Of a DNA stretch of 64,000 nucleotides, positions 44,671-53,606 are shown one piece after another. The translations under genes were made by a program, and so were the position numbers. The notes under the pieces are model-generated. The model ran no database searches, was not told the DNA's origin, and worked only from the letters and a program-made list of their open reading frames with translations. The DNA lies in assembly GCF_965204125.1 (NCBI RefSeq), contig NZ_OZ241968.1, positions 2,542,001 through 2,606,000 on the forward strand. The letters are read 5' to 3'. This DNA comes from Poriferisodalis sp965204125. Its GTDB lineage: Bacteria > Actinomycetota > Acidimicrobiia > Acidimicrobiales > Poriferisodalaceae. The first letter of the stretch is position 1. Each line of letters starts with the position of its first letter.

Positions 44671-45816
44671 ATGGCCACTGACTCCTTCGATCCGGCGCAG
44701 ATCCCGCTCACCGAGCTCGACGCTGCCTATGCCACGATCATGGGTGAGATCGTGGCCACCGGCGTTGCGCCTCACTACGCCGAACTGGCCCGCACGCTGG
44801 ATATTGCACCCCTGCGGGCCAAGGCGGTCATCAGACGGATCATCGACCTCACGCCGGGCTGGCTGCATCCCGGCACCGAGTACATCGCATCGTTCCCGCC
44901 GTTCAACAACCAGCCCACCCAGTACCGGGTGAGCGTCGACGGCGAGCAGCGCTGGTTCGCCCAGTGCGGTTTCGAGGCGCTGGCCTGCCGCTGGCTGCTT
45001 CCGGGCCAGACCGTGTCCGTGGATGCGCCGTGCTTGCTCGGCGGCGAACCGCTGCAGATCGTGATGCGCGACGAGGAGATCCTCTCCGTCGACCCGCCCA
45101 CGATGGTCGGCTACACCCGCAGCATGGTCGGCGGCGATGCCGCCACCCGGCCTTTCCGCTGAGCGGGCATGAACCTCTTCCGGTCGGAAGAGCACGCCCT
45201 CGAATGGGAGGAATTCGACCACCGCACATCGCACCTGCTGCGGCCTGTGGAGTGGTGGGCCGACACGTTTGCCTCACCGATGTTCCGCGCACGAGCCCGC
45301 AGCGACTTCATCACCTGGGCGACCGGTCCCGAGGGCGCAGCAGCGTTCGGCGAGTTGCGGGGGCGGCTGACGCCGGTGCGCCCTGACGTGAAGGCCACCA
45401 CGGCGGCGGCGATGGAGCTGAGCAAGGTTGATGTCAGCGTGGTCGATGGGGCGTCGCCCGACGACCGCAGCGTCGAGCAGCAGCTGTTCGGGGAATGGCC
45501 CGCGGCAGTGCCGGTCGAGATCGCCCGGCACTGGCGCAATACCGCGAGGGCGATGATCGTGGCCATTCCCGCCGACTCGCTGCCCGATGTCGACGCGCAG
45601 CTATGGACCGAGACTCGACGATCGGCGGTGCGCGACGTCCAGGCAGCCACCGGCTGGCTCGCCCGGGCCGATGTGCGCGCCGGTGATGTGCGGCTCACTC
45701 ATCGGCTGGCGCAGATGGGATGGCAGGGCGAAGTAGCCGATCAGCCCGCGTGGACGGCCATGGAGCAGTCCGCCCGGGCGATCCTCAAGTGCAGGGCGTT
45801 GGCTGCGCTGACCTGA
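44671..45816 (+). CDS. MerB-like (alkylmercury lyase family) protein with in-frame UGA, candidate selenoprotein
   Basis: Codons 1-163, a UGA at codon 164 (45160-45162), then 217 more codons in the same frame to TGA 45814. The N-terminus is a helix-turn-helix domain (HYAELARTLDIAPLRAKAVI). RRWFAQCGFEA-type Cys99 with Glu102 lines up with MerB Cys96 and Asp99. After the UGA comes AGMNLFRSEEHALEW, matching the MerB segment that follows Cys159 (CHVHFF...). The Cys-to-UGA spacing is 65, against 63 between the MerB cysteines, so the UGA occupies the second catalytic cysteine. MerB cleaves carbon-mercury bonds with these thiols; a selenol there would be chemically apt. Residues about 185-381 are an extra region I do not recognise. 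Alternatives are a nonsense mutation or two separate proteins, the second restarting at ATG 45169, which has no good ribosome site. Confidence 0.7.
45165..45199 (+). promoter_or_regulatory. SECIS-like hairpin downstream of the in-frame UGA
   Basis: Lower stem GGGC/GCCC (45165-45168 with 45196-45199), an internal loop, then a perfect 7-bp upper stem CTCTTCC/GGAAGAG (45175-45181 with 45186-45192) closed by the tetraloop GGTC. The loop starts 19 nt after the UGA; in E. coli fdhF the GGUC-containing SelB-binding loop starts 18 nt after. Caveat: the stem is written in codons of the conserved LFRSEE motif, so part of the pairing could be incidental. Confidence 0.5.
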
Positions 45817-45822
45817 CCGGCG

Positions 45823-47133
45823 CTAGCCCGCCAATGCCAGCACAGCGTTCAGGGTGGCCTGGGCGCCGGCTGTTGCATGCTCTGGGAGGATCGACTCGGC
45901 TTCGTTGTGCGACAGTCCGTCAGCGCACGGAATGAACAGCATCCCGGTGGGCGCGACCATGGACACGTAGCAAGCGTCGTGGCCGGCCCCTGACGTGATG
46001 TCGACCGGCTCGAAACCGGCCGCCGAGGCGCCTTCCCGCACTGCATCCACCACTGCGGGGTCGAACACGATCGGCGGCGAGTACCAGATCGGGGTGATCT
46101 GCGGCCGGGGGAGCGAGCGATCGCTGGGTTGGCTGACGCCGCTCAATGCGGTGCTGGGTTGCCGTCCGAAGGCAGGGCTCTCGGCGAAGGCCAGCAACTC
46201 GTCATGCATGGCTTCCAGCTCGGCGGCGTCGGGATGGCGCAAGTCGACAGTCAGCGAGACTGAGCCCGCCACGGTGTTTCGTGAACCAGTGCCGACCGAC
46301 AGCGTGCCGACAGTGGCGCGTCCCTCCGGCGAGCGGCGGACGGCGATCTCGTCGGCCTCGCACACCAGCCGCGCGGCGGACACCATCGCATCAGAACGAT
46401 GCTCCATTGGTGTGCTGCCGGCATGGGCCGACTGCCCCTCGATCGACACGTCGTACCAGCGGATGCCCTGCACTCCGGTCACCGCGCCGAGCGTCACCTT
46501 GGCGGCCTCCAGGATCGGGCCCTGCTCGATGTGCGGCTCGATGTAGTGCCCGATTGGCCGCCGGCCTGCACCGTCGGGAGCGCCGCAGGGCTCGTCGCCC
46601 GCGTAACCGATGCGCTCCAGCTCGCCACCGAGCGTGGTGCCGTCCACTCCTGGCGCAGCGAGTCCCTCGTCCAGGCTGAACGCCCCGGCATAGACACCGG
46701 AGCCGATCATCGCCGGCGGGAACCGCGCGCCTTCCTCGTTGGTCCACGAGACGACCTCGACAGGTGCCGCAGTGCTGATGGCGTGGTCGTGGAGAACCCG
46801 CAGCACCTCGAGACCCACCATCACGCCGTAGGCGCCGTCGTGCTTGCCGCCGGTCGGCTGGCTGTCGAGATGGCTGCCCACCGCCACCGGCGCCCGCCGC
46901 GGATCGGTGCCCTCCCTGCGGGCAAACACGTTCCCCATCTGGTCGACATGAACAGTGCAGCCCAGCTCCTGCGCCCATGCCACGAACTGGTCGCGCCCCG
47001 CCCGGTCCTCGTCGGTCAGCGCTACACGGGCGACTCCGCCGGCGGCTGTGGCGCCGATCTCTGCCAGGGAATGAAGCGTCTCCCACAAACGCTCGCCGTT
47101 CACCGGGTACGGGCTCGTGCTCACCGTCGTCAC
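45823..47133 (-). CDS. Zn-dependent amidase/hydantoinase (N-carbamoyl amino acid hydrolase-like, M20 family)
   Basis: 436 codons. Metal sites in the usual order: VAVGSHLDSQPTGGKHDGAYG, SWTNEEGARFPP, HYIEPHIEQGP and DGLSHNEAES near the end. The dimerisation-domain segment GVQGIRWYDVSIEGQSAHAGSTPM is typical of the AllC/HyuC/beta-ureidopropionase group. It should hydrolyse an N-carbamoyl amino acid, allantoate or a similar amide. It starts 9 nt downstream of gltD on the same strand, linking nitrogen release to glutamate synthase. Confidence 0.9.
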   Translation of the reverse strand: MTTVSTSPYPVNGERLWETLHSLAEIGATAAGGVARVALTDEDRAGRDQFVAWAQELGCTVHVDQMGNVFARREGTDPRRAPVAVGSHLDSQPTGGKHDGAYGVMVGLEVLRVLHDHAISTAAPVEVVSWTNEEGARFPPAMIGSGVYAGAFSLDEGLAAPGVDGTTLGGELERIGYAGDEPCGAPDGAGRRPIGHYIEPHIEQGPILEAAKVTLGAVTGVQGIRWYDVSIEGQSAHAGSTPMEHRSDAMVSAARLVCEADEIAVRRSPEGRATVGTLSVGTGSRNTVAGSVSLTVDLRHPDAAELEAMHDELLAFAESPAFGRQPSTALSGVSQPSDRSLPRPQITPIWYSPPIVFDPAVVDAVREGASAAGFEPVDITSGAGHDACYVSMVAPTGMLFIPCADGLSHNEAESILPEHATAGAQATLNAVLALAG

Positions 47134-47142
47134 CTCCGTGGC

Positions 47143-48600
47143 TCAGTTGAGCGGGCGCGCGGAGGGCGGCATCGGGGACGGGAGGGCCGTATGACCCATG
47201 AGGGCCTCGTCGACTGCCGCGGCGCACGCTCGGCCCTCCGCGATTGCCCACACGATCAGGCTCTGCCCACGGCCCATGTCGCCGCACACCCACACACCGT
47301 CGACGCTGGTGCGGTAGTCCTCGTCGCGCACCACGTTGGAGCGCGCATCGGTCTCCACGCCGAGCTGGGTCAGCAAGCCCTCCTGCTGGGGCCCGAGAAA
47401 TCCCATCGCCAGCAGCACCAGATCGCATTCGAGCTCGAAGTCGCTGCCTTCGACCTTGGCGAACCGACCGTCGCTGAACACCACCTCGTGTGCCCGCAGT
47501 GCTCGCACTGCACCGGCGTCGTCGCCCAGGAACTCTTCCGTGTTCACCGAGTAGACGCGGTCGCCGCCTTCCTCGTGCGCCGAGGATGTCCGGTAGATCA
47601 TCGGATAGGTCGGCCACGGGTTGGCCGAGTCCCTCTCGTCGGGCGGTCGCGGCAAGATCTCGAACTGGTGCACCGACGCAGCGCCCTGGCGATGTGCGGT
47701 ACCCAGGCAATCGGCACCTGTGTCACCGCCGCCGATGATCACCACGCGCTTGCCGGCGGCGTTGATCGGCACGTCGGCCGGGTCGAGGTCTCCTTCCTGG
47801 GCCTTGTTGGCCCACGGCAGGTACTCCATCGCCTGGTGTATGCCGTCGAGCTCTCGGCCGGGGATCGGCAGATCGCGCCACGCTGTCGCGCCGCCGGCCA
47901 GCACGAGTGCGTCGAAATCGGCCTGCAGATCCGCCACCGGAATGTCCACACCGACCTCGACGCCGGTGCGGAACTTCGTGCCCTCGGCGCTCATCTGGTC
48001 GAGCCGACGTTCGATGTGGCGCTTCTCCATCTTGAACTCGGGAATGCCGTACCGGAGCAGGCCGCCGAGCCGATCGGCCCGCTCGAACACCGTGACGTCG
48101 TGGCCGGCACGGGTCAGCTGCTGCGCCGCAGCCAGCCCAGCGGGCCCCGAACCCACCACTGCCACGCTGCGGCCCGTGCGCGCGGCGGGCAGTTCGGGGC
48201 GAACCCAACCCATCTCGAAGGCCTTGTCGATGATCGCGACCTCGACCTGCTTGATCGTGACCGGATCGGCGTTGATGCCCAGCACGCACGCCCCCTCGCA
48301 CGGCGCTGGGCACAGCCTGCCAGTGAACTCCGGGAAGTTGTTGGTGGCGTGCAATCGCTCGATGGCGTCGTGCCAGCGATCGCGGTACACGAGATCGTTC
48401 CAGTCCGGGATGATGTTGCCCAGCGGGCAGCCCGAGTTGCAGAACGGCACACCGCAGTCCATGCAGCGACTGGCCTGGGTGCGCAAGTCCTCGTCGGCGA
48501 ACGGCTCGTACACCTCGCGCCAGTCGCGCAGGCGCACCGGCACCGGGCGCCGCGTCGGCAGCACCCGGTCGTGCCGCATGAATCCCCGGATATCACCCAT
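47143..48600 (-). CDS. gltD: Glutamate synthase small subunit
   Basis: 485 codons from ATG 48600. N-terminal cysteine clusters CMDCGVPFCNSGCPLGN and CPAPCEGACVLG bind 4Fe-4S centres. VAVVGSGPAGLAAAQQL is the FAD site, VVIIGGGDTGADCLGTA the NADPH site, and GVWVCGDMGRGQSLIVWAIAEGR closes the FAD domain. It passes electrons from NADPH to GltB. It is separated from gltB by 77 bp that contain a duplicated piece of the gltB end. Confidence 0.96.
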   Translation of the reverse strand: MGDIRGFMRHDRVLPTRRPVPVRLRDWREVYEPFADEDLRTQASRCMDCGVPFCNSGCPLGNIIPDWNDLVYRDRWHDAIERLHATNNFPEFTGRLCPAPCEGACVLGINADPVTIKQVEVAIIDKAFEMGWVRPELPAARTGRSVAVVGSGPAGLAAAQQLTRAGHDVTVFERADRLGGLLRYGIPEFKMEKRHIERRLDQMSAEGTKFRTGVEVGVDIPVADLQADFDALVLAGGATAWRDLPIPGRELDGIHQAMEYLPWANKAQEGDLDPADVPINAAGKRVVIIGGGDTGADCLGTAHRQGAASVHQFEILPRPPDERDSANPWPTYPMIYRTSSAHEEGGDRVYSVNTEEFLGDDAGAVRALRAHEVVFSDGRFAKVEGSDFELECDLVLLAMGFLGPQQEGLLTQLGVETDARSNVVRDEDYRTSVDGVWVCGDMGRGQSLIVWAIAEGRACAAAVDEALMGHTALPSPMPPSARPLN

Positions 48601-48613
48601 GTTCGACCCCGCC

Positions 48614-48693
48614 CCTAGCCATGCGCAGCCCCTGTGCCTGTCTGGTGGCGGCTGCACCGAGCGAATGAACGCGATGCCTAGCCATGCGCAGCC
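48614..48693. repeat. 17-bp direct repeat copying the 3' end of gltB
   Basis: CCTAGCCATGCGCAGCC occurs at 48614-48630 and 48677-48693. The second copy is the end of gltB including its TAG; the first lies in the gltB-gltD gap. Confidence 0.85.
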
Positions 48694-51600
48694 GCCATGA
48701 CTGCCTCGTCGGGGTCTTGGCCGAGCTCGGCCGCTGCTGCCCGTGCTTCGAGCACGCGCCGGTAGTCCTTCGGCATCACCTTGCGGAAGCTGCGCACCTC
48801 GCTGTGCCAGCGTCCCAGGATGCGCTGGGCCGGAGCTGAATCGGTCTCCGCGACGTGCTGGCGCAGCACCGTGCGCACCGTCTCTGCGTCGGCGTCGTCG
48901 AGCTGGGTCTCGAGGTCGACCATTTCGGCGTTCAGGTGCCGCCAGAAGACGTCGTCGGGGTCGTACACGAATGCCGCCCCGCCCGACATCCCCGCGCCGA
49001 AGTTGCGGCCGACGCCGCCGAGCACCACCACCATGCCGCCCGTCATGTACTCGCAGGCGTGGTCGCCCACCCCTTCGACGACGGCGGTCGCTCCGGAGTT
49101 GCGCACGCAGAAGCGTTCGCCGACCGTGCCGCGGATGTACGCCTCGCCACCGGTTGCGCCGTACAGGATGACGTTCCCAGCGATGATGTTGTCCTCGGCC
49201 ACAAAGTCCGGGTGTGTGTCACGAGGCGGTCGCACCACCAGGCGCCCGCCCGACAGCCCCTTGCCCAGGTAGTCGTTGGCGTCGCCGTACAGCCGCATCG
49301 TCAACCCTCGCGGCACGAATGCGCCGAAGCTCTGGCCGGCCGAGCCGTTGAATGTGAAATCGACCGTGTCGTCGGGCAGGCCGTCGCCGCCGTGGGCGGC
49401 GGTGATGCGGTGGCCGAGCATGGTGCCGACAGTCCGGTTCACGTTGCTGATCGGCAGCTCTGCTCGCACCAGCTCGCGGCGCTGGATTGCGGGTGCCGCC
49501 AATTCGATGAGCTGCTGGTCGAGGGCCCGGTCCAGGCCGTGGTCCTGGCTCTGGGAGCAGTAGCGATCCTGCGGCCATGGCGTCTCGGGCTCCGCCAGGA
49601 TCGGCGAGAGGTTCAACCCGTGCGCCTTCCAGTGGGCTACCGCAGCGGCGGTGTCGAGCCGGTCCACCCGGCCGATGGCCTCGGGCAGCGATCGGAAGCC
49701 CAGCATCGCCAGGTACTCGCGGACCTCCTGGGCGATGTACTCGAAGTAGTTCACGACGAACTCGGGCCGTCCGCCGAAGCGCTTGCGCAGCTCGCGGTTC
49801 TGGGTGGCGACGCCCACGGGGCAGGTGTCGAGATGGCAGACGCGCATCATGATGCAGCCCGAGACCACCAACGGCGCTGTGGCGAAACCGTATTCCTCGG
49901 CGCCCAGAAGTGCCGCCACGATCACGTCGCGTCCGGTCTTCAGCTGTCCGTCGGTCTGTACCACGATGCGGTCCCGCAGCCCGTTCAGCAGCAGCGTCTG
50001 CTGTGTCTCGGCGAGGCCGAGCTCCCACGGCGCGCCCGCGTGCTTCAGCGACGTCAGCGGAGAGGCCCCGGTGCCGCCGTCGTGCCCGGAGATCAGCACC
50101 ACATCGGCCTTCGCCTTCGACACGCCGGCGGCGACGGTGCCCACACCCACCTCGGCCACCAGCTTGACGTGGACGCGCGCAGCCGGGTTGGAGTTCTTGA
50201 GATCGTGGATGAGCTGCTTGAGATCCTCGATCGAATAGATGTCGTGGTGCGGAGGCGGGCTGATGAGTCCGACACCGGGCGTCGAGTGGCGGGTCTTCGC
50301 GATCCACGGCCAGACTTTGGGCCCCGGAAGCTGCCCGCCCTCGCCGGGCTTGGCGCCCTGGGCCATCTTGATCTGCAGATCATCGGCGTTGGTCAGGTAC
50401 TCCGAGGTCACACCGAAGCGCCCCGAGGCCACCTGCTTGATGGCGGAGCGCCGCAGGTCGCCGTTGGGGTCCGGCACATAGCGCTCCGGGTCCTCGCCGC
50501 CCTCGCCGGTGTTGGACTTGCCGCCGATGCGGTTCATGGCGATCGCCAGCGTCTCGTGTGCCTCCGCCGAGATCGAGCCGTAGCTCATCGCTCCGGTGGA
50601 GAAGCGCTTCACGATCTCAGCAACCGGTTCGACGTCGTCGATCGGGATCGGCCCGCCGGGCGCAGGACGGAGCTCGAACAGGCCCCGCAGTGTCGCCAGC
50701 TCGGTGGACTGGTCATCCACCAGCTGCGTGTACTCCTTGAAGACCTCGTAGCGGCCGGCGCGCGTGGAGTGCTGCAGCTTGTAGACGGTCTCGGGGTTGA
50801 ACAGGTGGTACTCGCCCTCGCGGCGCCACTGGTACTCGCCGCCGGCCCACAGATCGCGGTGTGCGGCCTCGGTGGGGTTGTCGAGGTAGGCGAACCGGTG
50901 GCGCTCGGCAACCTCGGCGGCGAGCACGTCGAGACCTACGCCGTCGAGCTTCGATGTCGTCCCGCTGAAGTAGCGATCGATGAGGTCCGCTCCCAGGCCC
51001 ACGGCCTCGAACACCTGCGCTCCCGTGTAGCTGGCCACGGTCGAGATGCCCATCTTGGACATCACCTTGAGTACGCCCTTGGTGCACGCCTTGATGTAGT
51101 TGCGCTTGGCGGTGCGCTCGTCGACTTCGGTGATGACGCCGCTGCGCACCATGTCGTCGATCGACTCGAAGGCCAGATACGGGTTGACGGCGCTCGCCCC
51201 GTAGCCCAGCAGCAAGGCCATGTGGTGCACCTCGCGTGCATCGCCGCACTCGGTCACCAAGCCCACCATCGTGCGGGTCTTGTTGCGTACCAAGTGGTGG
51301 TGCACTGCGCCCGTCAGCAGCAGCGAGGGAATCGGCGCGTGCTGCTCGTCGCTGTAGCGGTCCGACAGGATGATGATCCGCGAGCCGCCGGCGATGGCCT
51401 CGTCGACCTGCTCGCACACGTCGGCGATTGCCCGTTCCATTCCCGCACCGCCGTCTGCGACCGGGTAGAGGCCGTCGACCGCGAACGGCCGGAACCGGCG
51501 GGCAACGTCGCCGGGCTGCGCTGCGCCGTCCGATGCGGCGCCATTGGCCTGCGCCGGCGCCTGCTGCAGGTCCTCGTCGATGTACAGGATCTTGGCGAGG

Positions 51601-53390
51601 TCCTCGTTCGACAGGATCGGGTAGGGCAGCACGATCTGCCGGCACGAGTCTGGGCCGGGCTGCAGCAGGTTGCCCTCCGGGCCGATCTTGGCCTTGGTGG
51701 AGGTGACCAGTTCCTCGCGGATCGCGTCCAGCGGCGGATTGGTGACCTGCGCGAACAGCTGGCTGAAGTAGTCGAACAGCAGTCTCGGCCGCTTCGACAG
51801 CACCGCGATCGGCGTGTCGGTGCCCATCGACCCGATCGGCTCGATGCCGGTGCGGGCCATGGGCGCCACCAGAATCCGCAGTTCCTCGGTGGTGTAGCCG
51901 AAGGTGCGTTGGCGCAGCGTCACCGAGGAATGCTGCGGCGTCAGGCTGAAGCGCGGCGGCAGGTCCTCCAGGTGTGCGAGCCCGTCGGCGAGCCACTCCC
52001 CGTACGGCTCCGCGTTCACCAAGTCCTGCTTGATCTCGTCGTCGCCCACGATGCGGCCCTGCGAGGTGTCCACCAGGAACATGCGGCCCGGCTGCAGGCG
52101 GCCCTTGCGGACGATGCGGGTCTGGTCGATGTCCGCGACGCCGACCTCGGACGCCATCACGACCAGACCGTCCGCGGTGACCCAGTAGCGGGACGGCCGC
52201 AGTCCATTCCTGTCGAGCACTGCACCCACGACGGTGCCGTCGGTGAAGGCGATGCTGGCGGGGCCGTCCCACGGTTCCATCAGCGAGGCATGGAACTCGT
52301 AGAAGTCGTGCTTGTCCTGGGGCATGCGGGCATGGTTCTCCCAGGCCTCCGGGATCATCATCAGCACCGCATGGGGGAGGCTCCTCCCGCCGAGATGGAG
52401 CAGTTCGAGGACCTCGTCGAAGCTGGCGGTGTCCGACGCCCCCGGCGTGCACACCGGGTAGGTGCGCTCGAGCTGGTTGCGTCCGTCAGAGTCGGCGAAC
52501 AGCGGGCTCGACAGCGTGCCCTCACGGGCACGCATCCAGTTGCGGTTGCCCATGACGGTGTTGATCTCGCCGTTGTGGGCGAGCATGCGATACGGGTGCG
52601 CGAGCGGCCAGGAGGGGAACGTGTTCGTGCTGAAGCGCGAGTGCAGCAGGGCGAGCGTCGATTCCATGCGGGGGTCGACCAGGTCGGGATAGAACTCTGC
52701 GAACTGGCTGCAGGTCAGCATTCCCTTGTAGATGAGCGTGCGGCACGACAGTGAACCGAAGTAGGGCGCGGGAACGATCTCGTGCTCAGTGCGCTTGCGA
52801 GCGACGTACACCCGCCGCTCGAGGGCCAGCCCCTCGAGAAGGCGGCCCTGTTCGGGGGAGGGGGCGGCCACGAACAGCATCCGGAATACCGGCATGGGAT
52901 CGGTGGCGAACTTGCCGAGCGAGGAGGGATCGGTGGGGACGTCGCGCCAGCCGAGCACCTCGAACCCCTCGTCGACCATGATCGCTTCGATCGAGGCTGC
53001 GGCTGCGTCGGGGTCGGCGCGGGGCAGGAACGCCGTGCCGACCGCATAGCGGCCGGCCGGCGGGAGCTCGAAGTCGCAGACTGCGCGCAGGAACCGGTCG
53101 GGCACACCGATGGTGATGCCGATGCCGTCACCGACGTTTGCCTCGGCACCCGTCGCGCTGCGATGGTCGAGATTGACCAGGCACTGCAGGGCCTGATCGA
53201 CGACTGCGCGGCTCGGCACCCCGGACATGTCGGCCACGAAGCCCACGCCGCACGCGTCATGCTCGAATGCGGGGTCGTAGAGGCCTTGTGCGGGTGGCGG
53301 CGTCGAGAAGGGGCCGCTGCGTACCGCAGGACGGTCTGCGGCACGCGGCGCAGCCGCAGTGTCAGCGGCCGCAGTGTCATTGATGGGCAT
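48678..53390 (-). CDS. gltB: Glutamate synthase large subunit
   Basis: 1570 codons. FEHDACGVGFVADM places the Ntn nucleophile at Cys47 behind a 46-residue propeptide. The central and FMN domains follow (NTGEGGEDPERY, KPGEGGQLPG, SGHDGGTGASPL), then the 3Fe-4S motif CHLDTCPVGVATQ and the C-terminal beta-helix GXGXG repeats (VVEGVGDHACEYMTGG, GVGRNFGAGMSGG). It converts glutamine and 2-oxoglutarate to two glutamates with GltD. Transcribed away from argC across a 216-bp shared regulatory interval. Confidence 0.97.
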   Translation of the reverse strand: MPINDTAAADTAAAPRAADRPAVRSGPFSTPPPAQGLYDPAFEHDACGVGFVADMSGVPSRAVVDQALQCLVNLDHRSATGAEANVGDGIGITIGVPDRFLRAVCDFELPPAGRYAVGTAFLPRADPDAAAASIEAIMVDEGFEVLGWRDVPTDPSSLGKFATDPMPVFRMLFVAAPSPEQGRLLEGLALERRVYVARKRTEHEIVPAPYFGSLSCRTLIYKGMLTCSQFAEFYPDLVDPRMESTLALLHSRFSTNTFPSWPLAHPYRMLAHNGEINTVMGNRNWMRAREGTLSSPLFADSDGRNQLERTYPVCTPGASDTASFDEVLELLHLGGRSLPHAVLMMIPEAWENHARMPQDKHDFYEFHASLMEPWDGPASIAFTDGTVVGAVLDRNGLRPSRYWVTADGLVVMASEVGVADIDQTRIVRKGRLQPGRMFLVDTSQGRIVGDDEIKQDLVNAEPYGEWLADGLAHLEDLPPRFSLTPQHSSVTLRQRTFGYTTEELRILVAPMARTGIEPIGSMGTDTPIAVLSKRPRLLFDYFSQLFAQVTNPPLDAIREELVTSTKAKIGPEGNLLQPGPDSCRQIVLPYPILSNEDLAKILYIDEDLQQAPAQANGAASDGAAQPGDVARRFRPFAVDGLYPVADGGAGMERAIADVCEQVDEAIAGGSRIIILSDRYSDEQHAPIPSLLLTGAVHHHLVRNKTRTMVGLVTECGDAREVHHMALLLGYGASAVNPYLAFESIDDMVRSGVITEVDERTAKRNYIKACTKGVLKVMSKMGISTVASYTGAQVFEAVGLGADLIDRYFSGTTSKLDGVGLDVLAAEVAERHRFAYLDNPTEAAHRDLWAGGEYQWRREGEYHLFNPETVYKLQHSTRAGRYEVFKEYTQLVDDQSTELATLRGLFELRPAPGGPIPIDDVEPVAEIVKRFSTGAMSYGSISAEAHETLAIAMNRIGGKSNTGEGGEDPERYVPDPNGDLRRSAIKQVASGRFGVTSEYLTNADDLQIKMAQGAKPGEGGQLPGPKVWPWIAKTRHSTPGVGLISPPPHHDIYSIEDLKQLIHDLKNSNPAARVHVKLVAEVGVGTVAAGVSKAKADVVLISGHDGGTGASPLTSLKHAGAPWELGLAETQQTLLLNGLRDRIVVQTDGQLKTGRDVIVAALLGAEEYGFATAPLVVSGCIMMRVCHLDTCPVGVATQNRELRKRFGGRPEFVVNYFEYIAQEVREYLAMLGFRSLPEAIGRVDRLDTAAAVAHWKAHGLNLSPILAEPETPWPQDRYCSQSQDHGLDRALDQQLIELAAPAIQRRELVRAELPISNVNRTVGTMLGHRITAAHGGDGLPDDTVDFTFNGSAGQSFGAFVPRGLTMRLYGDANDYLGKGLSGGRLVVRPPRDTHPDFVAEDNIIAGNVILYGATGGEAYIRGTVGERFCVRNSGATAVVEGVGDHACEYMTGGMVVVLGGVGRNFGAGMSGGAAFVYDPDDVFWRHLNAEMVDLETQLDDADAETVRTVLRQHVAETDSAPAQRILGRWHSEVRSFRKVMPKDYRRVLEARAAAAELGQDPDEAVMAAAHG

Positions 53391-53513
53391 CGGCGACGTC
53401 CCGGTGGGCTGATGGAGCTCCGATGTCGGAACTCGGCGGCGGCAGGGACGTCGTTGGCCCTGAGAGCGAACAGTTTACCGGTGCCGTGGCGAACGGGGCC
53501 GCGCACCTCGTGG

Positions 53514-53530
53514 ATTCATTCGGAATGAAT
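53514..53530. promoter_or_regulatory. Palindromic operator candidate (ArgR-like) between gltB and argC
   Basis: ATTCATTC-G-GAATGAAT is a perfect 8-bp inverted repeat in an AT-rich island of a GC-rich region, followed by TTGCAATACAGTGCATATTC. ARG boxes are built from TGAAT/ATTCA half-sites, which this contains, and argR lies in the operon. The half-site order differs from the E. coli box, so assignment to ArgR is inference. TACAGT at 53570-53575 may be the argC -10 box. Confidence 0.5.
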
Positions 53531-53606
53531 AATTTTGCAATACAGTGCATATTCGGGCAGTGCGCCTGCTACAGTGGGCACCGATCTGAGAGATAGGCAC
53601 GCCGCC

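Noticed and set aside
46399..48618. 739-codon plus-strand frame over the amidase and gltD
   Set aside because: Shadow of two well-supported minus-strand genes; no motif, no ribosome site.
48855..52754. 1299-codon open frame on the plus strand opposite gltB
   Set aside because: It mirrors gltB codons in a high-GC genome, has no recognisable domain and is rich in His/Gln/Val-type shadow composition. gltB itself has every expected motif.
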